Shown here: one piece after another, positions 21,224-32,590 of the stretch
Position numbering within the stretch: the stretch's first letter is position 1
Layout of the letters: each line of letters opens with the position of its first letter
From: Lampris incognitus
Lineage: Eukaryota > Chordata > Actinopteri > Lampriformes > Lampridae
Assembly (NCBI RefSeq): GCF_029633865.1
Contig: NC_079212.1
Span: forward strand, 81,188,672 to 81,252,671
Length of the DNA: 64,000 bases
Direction: 5' to 3'
Made by a program: the position numbers and the translations under genes
Notes under the pieces: model-generated
What the model was told of the DNA's origin: nothing
Database searches by the model: none
The model's input: only the letters and a program-made list of their open reading frames with translations

Positions 21224-22822
21224 CATAGCACACTGGGCGGTCGTCCTGCATCAGACAGTCTCCCAGTCCATCCTTTGAGGAGTCTGCTTGTAGAGTGAGA
21301 GGCTGCTTGTGATCGTAGTATCTCAGCACAGGGGCTTGTGTGAGGGTGGTCTTTAGTGCCTTTAGCGCTGAGCTGTGGTGCGGGCACCATTGCCACGCTA
21401 CATCCTTCTTGAGCAGCTGTCTGAGGGGTGCCGTGAGTGAGGCTTCGTTTGGTATGTATTGCGCTAGGAATTTTGTCACTCCCAGCAGACGTTGGAGACT
21501 TTGTTTGTCTTCCGGGGTTGGCATGTCGACAATCGCTTTGATCTTTGTGTCGTCAGCTCTCTGTCCTGCTGCCGTGATGACGTGTCCCATGTACTTTACA
21601 GTATCAACTTTAAACTGGATCTTGTCCCTGTTAAATTTCACATGTGCGGTCTTGGCTCTCTCCATTACTTTCTGCAGGATTTCATCGTGTTCCCGCTCTG
21701 ATGACGCTGCGATGATCATGTCGTCTGCTATAATGTACACACCTGGGATATCGCCGAAGGTCTCACAGTTCTTTTGTTGAAACACTTCGCTGGCCGATTT
21801 GATCCCGACTGGGAGTCTGAGGAAGCGGAACCGGCCCCACGGCGTGTTGAAGGTGCATAGCTTAGACGACGGCTCATCTAGCTTGATCTGCCAGTATCCA
21901 TCCTTTTCATCTAGGATGGAGAAGATGGGATTTTCCTGTTAGCCTGCTGCGCACGTCTTCCGGTGTAGGAATGGAGTAGTGTTGACGCTTGACTGCCTCA
22001 TTCAGGTTGCAAGGATCCAAACATACCCTTAGCGCACCATTTTTTTTCTTTGTGGCAACAAGACTGTTCACCCATTCTGTAGGTTCATTGACAGGAGTTA
22101 TGACTTTCCTGTTCTGCAAGTCTGTGAGTGTCTCTCTTAGTGAGTCCATAATGGACGTTCCTGCACGCGTGAATCACAGGCGTGACGCTGGGGTCAATGT
22201 GTATGTGAGGAACTCCAGGAAATTCGCCTAATCCTGTGAATATCTCCGTATACCTCTGCAGCAGCTCCTCTTTGGTGGCCGGAGGTTTTGCTGGTTGTGG
22301 GGACTCCACTGCAAGCGCCTCGACTCTTCTCACCAGCTGCAGCTCTTCACACGCATCTCCACCCAGGATTGGCTTGCCAGCTCGGCTAGACACATGGAAG
22401 TCCGATATAGCCGTATGCTTAGACGTGCGGCAATCTAGAGATGCAACACCATCTGAGGGTAGTCGTGCACCACCAAAAGCAATCAGCACAGTCTTTGTGG
22501 GCCGTAACTGAACGGGACCTGGTAGCTGCCGGAATACGCGCATAGGAAGCACATTTGCATCGGCGCCTGTGTCCAACTTGAAGTTAATTGCTACGCCCCT
22601 GACCGTGGCTGTTTCACGCCATACAGTGCCTTTAGCTTGGTGGGCTGCTTTGTTTTTGTATTTTCCAATCATGCCTATATATAAGGAATCAATTTCACTT
22701 TCTAGATTATGCACTGTCTTTGTCTTGTAATTGCCGCTTTTTTCAGTGCTTGATTTACACACCTTGGAAACATTATTGTTCTTACCACATTTGTGGCACA
22801 CTGCACCATATAAGCTGGGCAT
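21224..22822 (-). pseudogene. pol: B protease, reverse transcriptase, start of RNase H
   Basis: 22822-22085 holds a zinc knuckle end and protease with FKLDTGADAN. 22149-21907 holds the RT fingers (LRVCLDPCNLNEAVK). 21785-21224 holds the RT palm with IADDMI, where the usual Y/V-x-D-D box reads ADD, and the RNase H start. Each block is in a different frame, separated by small indels near 22140, 21900 and 21790. The copy is clearly inactive. Confidence 0.82.
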
Positions 22823-23509
22823 TGACGGGGCTCATGTTTATTTCCACACTTGTGGCAGAGAGTTGTTGTTACATGCCTCTTGCTGCTCGTTTTGTTCTTG
22901 TTCCAGCTGCCCGTGCGCGTTTGCCCTGTTGCTTTCTTTAATGCATCCACTGAGGCGTCTTGGACAACATGTGACGTCTGCATCGCTTGTATTTGTGACT
23001 TAGCGAGCTCGGCTGATCTACATATCTCTACGGCCCTGCGCAAAGTAAGCTCATTATCACGTAACAGTCTTTCTTTCAAACGGGCATCATTTATGCTGAA
23101 CACTAATTTATTCCTTATGTCATCTTCATGTCTGCCAAACTCAGTCTTTGCTCTTCTGGCGCAGCTCTGTGATGAATCTGTCCACCGATATTCCTGCTGA
23201 CATCGTGTGCGACCAGAATTGATGGCGTTCGAACACGACGTTCTTCCGAGGGCTGCAGTAGTCCTTGAAGGCTTTCAGAACGTCCTCCATCGATTCGTCG
23301 TCTCCTTCTGGGATGATGGTGAGTGTGTTATACACTTCTAGCGCCTCCTCGCCAATGGTGTGAAGCAGAATGGCTATTTTAACCGTCTCTTCCTTATCCA
23401 ACGCACCTGAAGCGGTCACGTACAACTGGAAACGCTGTTCCCATCTTCTCCAGTTTTCTGCGACATTCTCGGTAAGTATCAGCGGTGGTGGCGGCTTGAA
23501 CTGTTCCAT
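22702..23509 (-). pseudogene. gag: B gag
   Basis: Starts with ATG at 23509. A capsid region (NWRRWEQRFQLYVTASG) resembles Gag of G. A one-base shift near 23140 separates it from 23103-22702, which ends in a zinc-knuckle region (CHKCGNKHEPRQC). Another shift near 22800 leads into protease. Confidence 0.82.
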
Positions 23510-23597
23510 ATTTGTGCTCAGGCTAGCACTTGTTAGCTAGCTGCCTCAGCTACCAGCGAACTCGAAGTACCGCCCTCGAATTATACCGTAACTACGT

Positions 23598-23609
23598 CTT
23601 CTGACACCA
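23598..23609 (-). promoter_or_regulatory. Primer binding site of B, tRNA-Leu type
   Basis: TGGTGTCAGAAG on the minus strand directly abuts the 5' LTR. It agrees with the complement of tRNA-Leu(CAG) 3' end in 11 of 12 positions. Confidence 0.75.
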
Positions 23610-23832
23610 TGTTGTGACTTCTCTTATGTACACTATTGTAGTGTTACTATTCGTGGGTTACTAACTTAATCACTAATATATATAAGTACACGGAGACGAG
23701 GATGCGGCACAAGTCTGATCTTTACTGACGGAGACATCACACACTACTAGGCTCGACCAGTGTATTACAGAACTCAGTAGTGGTGACAGTCCAACACAAT
23801 CGAGCACCGAGTGCTCGATCCAATACACCACA
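23610..23832 (-). repeat. 5' LTR of B
   Basis: 223 bp. The end at 23832 was chosen because removing it leaves a solo LTR sequence that aligns without a gap to the LTRs of F. An end two bases earlier is possible. Confidence 0.8.
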
Positions 23833-24334
23833 CCCTCCAGCGTTCCTTGCGTTCTGTTTATTCCCCAGTGTCATATCTTCGTGTCTCTGTTTCCTCCCAA
23901 GACTCTCCCTCCGCGACTTCCACGGCTCCCCGCGTCTCCCTCGTCCCCAGCGACCTTCACGTTTTTTCCCCGGACCTCTCCAGCGATCTCTCCCCGTGTC
24001 CCTCTACCTGGACCCCTCCTTTCGGACCCGACATCCCGGATCTCGGACAACCCCTCTTGTACTTTCTCGCCAGGTGCACGCACATTATTTCAACACCCCC
24101 TTGTCATTTACATACCGCACCACACATAGGCTAAGACCACTCACACAGTTATACACGCAAACCACTGGACACCACACAGTTTATTCACACACCCCACTAA
24201 CAGAACGCTTTTTGCACCATACATTCCCCTCCCCCAATAAAACCGCCCTTTTTGGATTTCGAAGTCATCCTGTGTCTGTCTGCCTTGGGTTTCGCCACAC
24301 GGGTCGGGTTCTGGTGCGCGAGCATAACAACCAC

Positions 24335-24617
24335 TAGGATCCATTAGATCAACTATTGACCATATATTTTCCTCATACCAATCTCTAAAGAAAAAAGACT
24401 TGTTCCGATACAATATATGTCTATTATTCCAAAGTACAGTGGTGTGGGGTGAAAAGTTATGTACATATAACATTCTCCAATACAACAATATCTGTTTATG
24501 GAACTCTGATAATGAAACAGGAAGTTTATCAATATTAGTCAGATCTGAGTATAAATTTCAATCCTCCAATTTTATTGAATAAGTGATTTGGAATACAGTA
24601 CCAGAATGAGTTACTAT
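24335..24617 (-). pseudogene. LINE segment of ORF2
   Basis: A/T-rich minus-strand DNA between the solo LTR and F, with ORF2-like coding (ENIWSIV, NNRHILYRNKSF). The left copy of the F duplication (actat) is 24613-24617. Confidence 0.65.
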
Positions 24618-25385
24618 TGTTATGCTCGCGCACCAGAACCTGACCCGTGTGGCGAAACCCAAGACAGACAGACACGAGATGACTTCTAAGTCTACAAAGG
24701 GGGGTTTTATTGTGGGAGGGAAATGTATGGTGAAAAAGGCGTTCTGTTAGTGGGATGTGTGAATAAACTATGTGTGGTGTCCCGTGGTTTGCGTGTATAA
24801 CTATGTGTGAGTGTTTTTAGCCAATGTGTGGTGCGGTATGTAAATGACCAGGAGGTGTTGAAGAAATGTGCGTGCACCTGGCGAGAAAGTCCAGTCCGTG
24901 ATCCAAGAGGGGTTGTCCGAGAAAGTCCAGGTCCGAGATCCGGGAAGTCGAGTCCGAAAGGAGGGGTCCAGGTAGAGGGACAAGGGGGGAGATCGCAGGA
25001 GAGGTCCGGGGAGAAACGTGAAGGTCGCTGGGGACGAGGGAGACGCGGGGAGCCGTGGAAATCGCGGAGGGAGAGTCTTGGGAGGAACAGAGACACGAAG
25101 ATAAGACACTGGGGAATAAACAGAAAGCAAGGAATGCTGGAGGGCTTATCAGAACTTCACCGCAGGGTTCAGTACGTCGAAGCACTGAGAGACGTTCTGG
25201 GAGGCTTTTTGTAGAAGGCTGCCTGATTGCCACAGGTGTGCCTGATGGACGATAGCAAACACCTGGTGCAGTGCAGCGCTCGTCTCACAGCGCGAGCCGA
25301 GCGCTCGGATGTTTCCGGCACGTCCGAGCTGGGGGAGAGGCTTGAACGTGCCGGGGAGGCAGCTCGGGGCGGTGTAACCACAACA
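24618..25385 (-). repeat. 3' LTR of F
   Basis: 768 bp with AATAAA on the minus strand (complement of ttttatt near 24706). Self-primer partner ACGTCGAAGC at 25174-25183. The polypurine tract is the C-run at 25388-25401 read on the minus strand. Confidence 0.9.
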
Positions 25386-27705
25386 GGACCCCCCCCCCCC
25401 TCCTACGGGAGACACCGGGCGACCGTCCGATGGCGTTGGGGTGGGCCCGATAGAACTCCTCCAGGAGTGCGGGGTCGGCCAGGTAGGACCGGGGAACCCA
25501 GCTGCGGTCCTCGGGCCCATAGCCAACCCAGTCCACCAGGTACTGGTACCCACGCCCCCGGCGGCGTACGGCGAGCAGCTGGTAGACATCCCAGACCATG
25601 TCACCACCGTCGAGGACCCTGGGGGGTGGAGGAGCTTGGACAGGGGGCTGGTGGCTACCGGTTTGAGGCGCGAGACATGGAAGACGGGATGGATCTTGAG
25701 TGAGGTAGGGAGATGGAGACGCACCGCCGAAGGGTTGACGATGCGGTCGATGGTGTAGGGACCGACGTAGCGGGGAGCCAGCTTCCGGTTGAGGGTAGGG
25801 AGGGGCAGGTCCCGGGCCAGGAGCCATACCCTCTGGCCAGGTCGATAAGCTGGGGCCGGCACTCTCCGCCGGGTGGCGCTGCGCCGGGCCCGCTCTGTAG
25901 CTCGCAACAGAGCGGCCCGGGCGGTCTTCCAAACGCGCCGGCATCGGCGGAGATGGGCCCTCGTGGATGGGACCGCTACCTCCAACTCCTGATGGGGGTA
26001 CAGAGGGGGTTGATAGCCCAGGTAACACTCGAAGGGGGACAAACCGGTAGCCGAACTCTCCATGGAGTTGAGCGAGTACTCCACCCAGGGCAGGTACTTG
26101 CTCCAGGAGGCAGGGTTGCTGGTGGTAACGCAAAGCCGCCTCCAGGGCTTGATTGGCCCGCTCTGCCTGCCCATTGGTCTGGGGGTGATACCCGGAGGAG
26201 AGGCTGACCGTGGCCCCAATCCCCTTACAGAAGGCCTGCCATACCTTCGAAGTGAACTGGGGACCACGGTCAGAGACAATGTCCAGGGGAATCCCATGAG
26301 GTCGGACGACGTGGGAGACGAGAAGGTCCGCCGTCTCGGCTGCAGAGGGGAGTTTGGTGATGGCAACAAAATGGACGGCCTTGGAAAACCGGTCGACAAT
26401 GGTCAGGATGGTGTCATTGCCTTGGGACACGGGGAGGCCAGTTACAAAGTCCAAGGCAATGTGGGACCAAGGTCGGCCGGGGACAGGAAGGGGGCGCAGG
26501 AGACCTGCTGGAGGGCGATGGAGAGCCTTGCTGCGGGCGCAGGTGGTGCAGGCTGCCACGAACTCTCTGATGTCTGCCTCCATGGTGGGCCACCAGAAAC
26601 CCCTGCGGATGAAGGCCGCCGTTCGGTAGACACCGGGGTGGCAGGCAAGATGGCTGGAGTGGCCCCACTCCAGCACCTGGGGCCGGACAGAGGGAGGCAC
26701 AAATAGCCGGTTCCGGGGTCCATTGCCTGGGTCGGGCTGGGCGCGCTGGGCCCTTCTCACCACTGATTCGATGGCCCAGGTGACGGCGCCCACCACCCGG
26801 GCCGGGGGAAGGATGGTGTCTGGGGCGTCAGGGTACCCCTCGGGAAACAGACGGGAGAGGGCGTCTGCCCTGACGTTCTTGGTGCCCGGGCGGTAGGTGA
26901 GGGTGAAGTCGAACCGGCTGAAGAAGAGAGCCCAGCGCGCCTGCCTGGGGTTGAGCCTCTTAGCCGTCCGTACGTCGGTCAGGTTTTTGTGATCGGACCA
27001 TACGATGAACGGCTGCCCTGCTCCCTCCAGCCAGTGTCTCCACTCCTCTAGGGCGGCGTGGACGGCCAGCAACTCCCTGTTGCCGATGTCATAATTCTTC
27101 TCCACAGGACTGAAACGCCGGGAGAAGAAGGCGCACGGGTGGATCTTCTGGTCCTCCTCCGACCGCTGGGAGAGGACGGCTCCGATGCCCGTGTCCGATG
27201 CGTCCACCTCCACGATGAACTGTCTGCACGGGTCCGGGTGGGCGAGCACCGGAGCCGTTGTGAACAGCCTCTTCAGGGCCAAGAAGGCGGCTTCCGCCTC
27301 CGAGGTCCAGGAGAAGGGGCGGAGGTTGGAGGTGAGTGCAGTGAGGGGGGCGGCCACACGGCTGAACCCCCTGATAACGAGGTACTCGAAATGCCCTAGG
27401 TGGGTGTTGAAGGCCGTCTTCCATTCATCCCCTTCCCGGATGCGCACCAGGTGGTACGCGCTGCGCAGGTCCAGCTTCGTGAACACCGTGGCGTGAGTGA
27501 GTGGCTCGAACGTGGAACTCATAAGGGGGAGTGGGTATTTATTTTTCACCGTGATATTATTTAACATTCGATAATCTATGCAAGGCCTCAGGCAGCCCTC
27601 CTTCTTTGCCACAAAAAAGAAGCCCGCCGCCACCGGGGAAGACGAGGGCCTTATGATTCCTGAGGCCAGGGACTCTGATATAATTGCGCATAGCCTCCTT
27701 CTCAA
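25386..27705 (-). pseudogene. pol: F pol: truncated RT, RNase H, integrase, chromodomain
   Basis: An 806-aa open stretch. It starts in the RT fingers ([19 protein letters not shown]), reaches HLGHFEYLV and then jumps in frame to the RNase H connection (GFSRVAAPL). About 370 bp are gone, including the MPFGLTNAP region and the YLDD box, compared with H. RNase H, zinc finger and DDE core ([23 protein letters not shown]) follow. A 5-bp deletion near 26135 and a 10-bp deletion near 25640 together shift about 490 bp of integrase C-terminus out of frame and then restore the chromodomain ([13 protein letters not shown]). Confidence 0.87.
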
Positions 27706-29228
27706 GGACGGAGAGGTTATACAACCGACCGGTGGGAAGGGCGGCCCCGGGAAAGAGATCTATGGCACAATCATAGGGACGGTGAGGGGGGAGGGAAAGT
27801 GCACTCTCTTTACTAAATACAGGGGCTAAATCGTGATAAATGGAAGGAACACCAGGGAGATCCGTGGGAGGAGGCACGGGTCTGAGGCCGCTGGACGGGG
27901 AGTGGGCGGAGCGAAGGCAGTTGGCATGACACGCAACGCTCCAACCCAAAATCCGCCCAGTAGACCAAGAGATGTAGGGATCGTGCCGTTCCAACCACGG
28001 TCTTCCTAACACCAGGGGCGCGCAAAACCAAGAAACGGATAGCTTCCACGTGATTACCCGAAAGAGTGAGGGTGAGGGAAGCAGTGCTGTGTGTGATTTT
28101 ACCAAGTGAACGTCCATCTAGGGCTTGGGCTGTGAGGGGTGTGTCTTGGGGGACGAGTGGAATGCCGGCCTGCCGGGCCAGCGAGGTGTCCATCAAACAC
28201 TCGTCCGCCCCCGAATCCAGGAGTGCACCAACAGACAGTGAGCGGTTACCCCAGGTGAGAGTGACCGGAAAAAGGTGGTTGTGCTCCTTCTTGGGCTGGG
28301 GCAGGGTCGTCAGACTCACTAGGACACCCCTCATTAGTGAGCCGGGTCTTTTTGGGCGAGTCGGGCAGGCCTTGATATAGTGGCCCGACCTCCCGCAGTA
28401 GAGGCAGAGGTGGCCATGCATCCTCTGCTCCCTAACTTCCAGCGGGAGCCGTGACCGACCCAACTGCATGGGCTCCTCCTCCGGCCTGGATCCAGAAGCC
28501 ACCCAGGGTTGTGAGGGGGAGTGTGAGGGTGGAGAGAGCCCACGGGACGCTGACCCAGGGAAGGCACCGGTAGGACGGACGGGGGTTGGTCTATGGGAGG
28601 GGCCAGCGCGCGGGGCGCGTTCCTGGCGCCGCTCCCGCAGCCGTTCGTCCATCTGGAGGGCGAGGGTGACGAGCTCGTTGAAGGAGGCAGGGCGGTCCCG
28701 AACGATAAGATCTTTGATGGGCTCGCTCAGCCCCCTCCTGTACGCGCTCTTGAGCGCAGTGTCATCCCACCCACTGTCTGCCGCGAGTATCCTTACCTCC
28801 AGGGAATACTCTGCCACCGACCTGGCTCCCTGTTGGATGGAACGGAGGCGGCCGGCAGCGTCCTGCCCGTCAGCTGGTTGGTCGAACTCGCGGCGGAAGG
28901 CACCATAGTCCGAGGCGAGCTGCTCGGTATGGCTTACCGCCGCTATGGCCCAGCTGAGGGCTTTGCCGGTGAGGAGGGACATAAGGGCTACCTTGGTCTC
29001 TCCTGTCCTATACCTAGCTGGCTGGTGTTTGAACAGGAGCTCACACTGACCAAGGAAACCCCTGCACAGCTCGAATTCCCCACCGAAGGCCTTGGGGCAG
29101 GGGAGGTTAGGCTCGCACCGGGGGTCCAGTGGGGGTTGACTCGGAGGGGGAACGTCGGGACCAGGAACGGGGAAACAGGAGGCCGAGCTGGGGGCAGAGA
29201 CCGAGGCCAGGGCAGGGTGGTCGCTCAT
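27557..29228 (-). pseudogene. gag: F gag main part and protease
   Basis: 29228-27813 encodes most of Gag, with a CCHC knuckle (CLYCGRSGHYIKAC near residue 280) and a protease with LLDSGADECL (near residue 340). A frameshift near 28020 moves the end of protease and the linker to RT into 28117-27557. The upstream start of Gag lies beyond element G, at 33903-33682. Confidence 0.85.
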
Positions 29229-29249
29229 CCTGGAGACCGCTGTGGAGAG

Positions 29250-29459
29250 TGTAATGTCCGTAGACGCCTTGTCTTACTGACATAAGAATAATTCAAGAAC
29301 GAGCCGACTTCGTAGGTTCTTAACTGTGTAGCTTTTACTAGCGTTCATCCGACATACAACCTTCATAACATGCGCTTCTAACTTCCTGTATACGTCACAC
29401 GCACTGCACGTACACCCGTGAGTAGGTCAAGTTAAACACGTGACCTTTCATTCATTACA
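29250..29459 (-). repeat. 3' LTR of G
   Basis: 210 bp. The minus-strand polypurine tract agagggggaga is the complement of 29460-29471. Confidence 0.92.
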
Positions 29460-29587
29460 TCTCCCCCTCTAAGATTATTTTCTAAACATTTCTCTGAACA
29501 TTTACTGCCAACAATTTTAACCTGTATATCACCCCCCTTTTCACAAAAAAATAAAAAAATCTCCCACAGTACACAAGTCCATACGCC

Positions 29588-32500
29588 TCACAAATCCAGC
29601 CGGATTGCAGGCTTGCTCACCCTGCCAGAGCGAGTAACATATGGTGTGGAAGTTGGCATTTCTGCTGCTCGGGACTCATCCGTGTTTCCACTCTCCCCTG
29701 GAGTGACATGGTCAGGATCCCTGCTGACAAAGGTGAGTGTTTTAGGTGTGGCCAACAGGTGGCGCCTGTTCCTTCTGTAATGTTCACCTTGAGCTGTCTC
29801 CACTATGTAGGATCTGGGAGTGGAGCTCTGACTGTGAACAACTGCTGGCATTGTCCATGTTTTCTGTCCATCAGGTTTGGTGAGTACTGCGTCACCCGAG
29901 TTCAGTGGGCGCAGTGTCCGCTCGCCGTTCCTGCGGTTGTAGTAGAAAGCCTGCCTCGATTTGGCTGCGGCGTCAGCGGTTTTGATCAGTTCCTCTTTAG
30001 GCCAGGCCGGTTTCAGGTTATGCTGCAATGTGGGTAAGGTGGTTCTGAGTCTCCTACCCATGAGCAATTCCGCTGGACTGGCTCCAGTGGAAGAAGAGGG
30101 TGTAGCTCTGTATGTCAACAGGGCGAGGAGAGGGTCTTCCTGCCTTAATATGCTTTTGGCTATCTGAACAGCCCTCTCTGCCTGTCCATTACTCTGGGGG
30201 TAGTGTGGGCTTGAAGTCACATGGATGAAATCATAATCCTCACTGAACCTCCTCATCTCTTCTGAAACTAGCTGTGGCCCATTATCACTAACTACAATTT
30301 CAGGGATACCAAAACGTGCAAATGTAGCCTTCAGCCTAGCTACAACCTGACTGCTAGTAGTTGTTGGTAGATTTAGGATCTCCAAAAACCTGGAATAATA
30401 GTCAGACACTATCAAGTAGTTTTGCTTTTTGTACTCACACAGGTCTATGCCAACTTTCTGCCATGGTCTGGATGGGAGCTCACTTGACATTAAAGGCTCT
30501 TTTCTCTGTGTGTTCTTGTGTTCTCTGCAGAATTGACATTGCTGTATCTTTGTTGTAATGTGCTCTGTCATTTTGGGCCACCACACTGACTGGCTAGCTC
30601 TCTCTCTGCACTTAACTATCCCCTGGTGCCCGTCGTGTATTCTGTCTAAGATCACCTCCCTCATCTCTGTGGGAATGACGATACGACTGCCTCTGATGAC
30701 TAAACCATCTACCTCAGATAACTCCCCTCTCACCTGATAAAAGTCTCTGACTGTCTCCGGCACTTTATCGACATACTCAGGCCAGCCGTGTCTGATGAAG
30801 CCCAACACTGTCTGGAGCTGCAGATCCCCATCCGTGCTCTGTTTTATCTCCTGCATCCTTTGAGGTGTGGCAGGCACCTGGCACACGATGGCATCAATGT
30901 GCGCTGCAACATCATCATGAGAAGCACCATCTCCGTAGCACTGCTCTGGGCCTCTGGAGAGTGCATCAGCCACAGCTAAAGTTTTGCCTGGTGCGTATTC
31001 AGCCACTGCATTGAAACGCATCAGCCTCATTAACAGTCTCTGGCACCTAATGGGCACATTATCCAAGTCTTTGCTGTTCATGAGAGGCACTAGTGGTTTA
31101 TGATCGGTGACAAGTCTGAAATTGTCAAGCCCAAACAAGTACTTCTCGAACCTTTCACATGCCCAGACGCTGGCTAAGCACTCTTTCTCGATCTGTGCGT
31201 ACCTTGTCTCTGCGTCACTCAGCCGTCGGGAGCAGTAGGCCACGGGCTTCCAGTGTTCCCCGTGCTGCTGGAGCAGAACGCCTCCCAGCCCGTAGCTGCT
31301 GGCATCTGCTGACACCACCGTAGCCTTAGTGACGTCATAAAAGGTGAGTATCGGGGCGGTGGCGAGTGCTGCTTTAAGGTCTTGGAATGCTGTGTTCTGT
31401 GCAGGTCCCCACAGCCACTCTGTCGTTGCTTTAAGCAGTCCATAAAGCGGCTGACCTACAGTGGACAGCTCTGGGACGTATTTTGCCAAATAGTTCACCA
31501 TCCCGAGGAACCTCTTGAGTTCCGTCACGTTCTGGGGCTGAGGAAAGTTCTCTATTCCGGCCACTTTGTCCGGGTCAGGTCTGATGCCTGCCTCGTTGAT
31601 GATATGACCAAGGAAGCGGACTTGTTTCTGTTTGAACTTGCATTTCGCTTGGTTCAGTTTGAGACCTGCTGTTTCAATGACCCCCAGCGCCTCTGCTAGG
31701 CGCCGGTCATGGATTTCCTCAGTCTCTCCATGTATAAGGATGTCATCCATGTACACCTCTGTGCCCTCTAGCCCGGTCAGAGTTTCCGCCATCTTTCTCT
31801 GGAAAATCTCTGGAGCACTCGTTATACCAAATGGAAGGCGGCAGAAAGCATACCTCCCAAATGGGGTGATGAAAGTGGTGAGCCCCCTGCTGTCTTCATG
31901 CAAGGGGATCTGGTAAAACCCACTTGCTGCATCCAACGTTGTGAAGAACTTTGACCCTGCGAGCCTTGGCATTATTTCCTCCATAGTGGGCAGCACGTAT
32001 TTCTCACGTTTCACCGCTCGATTCAGCCTCCTGAGGTCAGCGCAGCAGCGAACCTCTTTCTTGTTCGGTTTCAGCACCGGCACCATAGCGGCGCACCATT
32101 CTGTGGGCTGAGTCACTTTTTCAATAATGCCCTCATTTTCCATGCGCTGCAGTTCTTTCTTAACCAGTGGTACAAGTGGCAGCGGTATCCGTCTGGCTGT
32201 ATGCACCGCGTATGGCTGGGCACCCTCCACCAGAGCTATTTTCACTGGGTCTGTTTTCAGCAGTCCACTTGAACCGAAAACTCCACTGACCTCATTCATC
32301 CGCTTCACTAGACCCATCTCCACTGCCTCTGGACGACTCAGCAGACAGCTGCCTCTCCCCTTGATCACATACACTGGAAAGGAGTATTGTTTCTCCTTGT
32401 AGTTGGTTGTGGCTTGAAACTGTCCTATGCAGCTGATGTTTCCACCTGGGCTTATGAAGCATGTGTCAGGAGGTCCCAGTTTTATGTTTGGCTTCAGCTT

Positions 32501-32590
32501 TTTAAATGTCCCTTGGTTGATAACAGTAGCGTCAGCCCCCGTGTCAATTTTAAAGGTTATTGGTACATCACTTATTGTTAAACAGTCCAA
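29588..32590 (-). CDS. pol: Pol of element G: protease, RT, RNase H, integrase
   Basis: About 1000 aa, uninterrupted. Aspartic protease FKIDTGAD (D16). RT with TLDAASGFYQ, LPFGITSAP and catalytic YMDD at residues 280-283. RNase H with SADASSYGLG, YAQIEKE and TDHKPL. Integrase with zinc finger (HDGHQG to CQFC near residues 650-690), DDE residues in VGIDLCEY, VSDNGPQ and NGQAERAV (near residues 713, 772, 805), and a basic C-terminal tail without chromodomain. The counted first codon is TTG. The frame is open for about 60 nt upstream within gag and lies in the -1 frame to it, so Pol is likely made as a Gag-Pol fusion by a -1 shift. I see no textbook slippery heptamer. Confidence 0.93.
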   Translation of the reverse strand: MDCLTISDVPITFKIDTGADATVINQGTFKKLKPNIKLGPPDTCFISPGGNISCIGQFQATTNYKEKQYSFPVYVIKGRGSCLLSRPEAVEMGLVKRMNEVSGVFGSSGLLKTDPVKIALVEGAQPYAVHTARRIPLPLVPLVKKELQRMENEGIIEKVTQPTEWCAAMVPVLKPNKKEVRCCADLRRLNRAVKREKYVLPTMEEIMPRLAGSKFFTTLDAASGFYQIPLHEDSRGLTTFITPFGRYAFCRLPFGITSAPEIFQRKMAETLTGLEGTEVYMDDILIHGETEEIHDRRLAEALGVIETAGLKLNQAKCKFKQKQVRFLGHIINEAGIRPDPDKVAGIENFPQPQNVTELKRFLGMVNYLAKYVPELSTVGQPLYGLLKATTEWLWGPAQNTAFQDLKAALATAPILTFYDVTKATVVSADASSYGLGGVLLQQHGEHWKPVAYCSRRLSDAETRYAQIEKECLASVWACERFEKYLFGLDNFRLVTDHKPLVPLMNSKDLDNVPIRCQRLLMRLMRFNAVAEYAPGKTLAVADALSRGPEQCYGDGASHDDVAAHIDAIVCQVPATPQRMQEIKQSTDGDLQLQTVLGFIRHGWPEYVDKVPETVRDFYQVRGELSEVDGLVIRGSRIVIPTEMREVILDRIHDGHQGIVKCRERASQSVWWPKMTEHITTKIQQCQFCREHKNTQRKEPLMSSELPSRPWQKVGIDLCEYKKQNYLIVSDYYSRFLEILNLPTTTSSQVVARLKATFARFGIPEIVVSDNGPQLVSEEMRRFSEDYDFIHVTSSPHYPQSNGQAERAVQIAKSILRQEDPLLALLTYRATPSSSTGASPAELLMGRRLRTTLPTLQHNLKPAWPKEELIKTADAAAKSRQAFYYNRRNGERTLRPLNSGDAVLTKPDGQKTWTMPAVVHSQSSTPRSYIVETAQGEHYRRNRRHLLATPKTLTFVSRDPDHVTPGESGNTDESRAAEMPTSTPYVTRSGRVSKPAIRLDL

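Larger units (their letters stand above)
10279..23832 (-). mobile_element. B: Ty3/gypsy element, tRNA-Leu-type primer, degenerate
   Basis: A 223-bp LTR on each side brackets gag, protease, RT, partial RNase H and integrase on the minus strand. The left (3') LTR is split by A and the RNase H region by C. Removing A and C leaves about 4.9 kb. The primer site next to the 5' LTR fits tRNA-Leu. B, D and G share primer type and domain style and seem to be one lineage. Confidence 0.85.
10073..24329 (+). mobile_element. Solo LTR of an F-like chromovirus, split by element B
   Basis: 10073-10278 and 23833-24329 together form one LTR (TGTTGTGG...CATAACA) matching the LTRs of F. It lies in plus orientation with AATAAA near 24236. 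The perfect duplication accac (10068-10072, 24330-24334) shows a complete insertion reduced to one LTR. The self-primer sequence GCTTCGACGT is at 10235-10244, with a TATA-like tctacaag about 25-30 bp upstream. Element B later inserted at CCCTC, whose left copy now reads CCCCC (10274-10278), right copy 23833-23837. Confidence 0.88.

Noticed and set aside
23831..23832. Alternative right end of B two bases earlier
   Set aside because: It would give a TSD of caccc but leave the solo LTR two bases longer than F LTRs at this point. The chosen end gives a clean fit.
23780..24337. 185-codon plus-strand frame in the solo LTR
   Set aside because: Low-complexity serine/proline-rich reading of LTR DNA. 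The same frame occurs in other LTR copies with indels.
25227..26706. Several long plus-strand open frames across F
   Set aside because: They mirror G/C-rich pol coding on the minus strand, and only the minus-strand frames carry domains.
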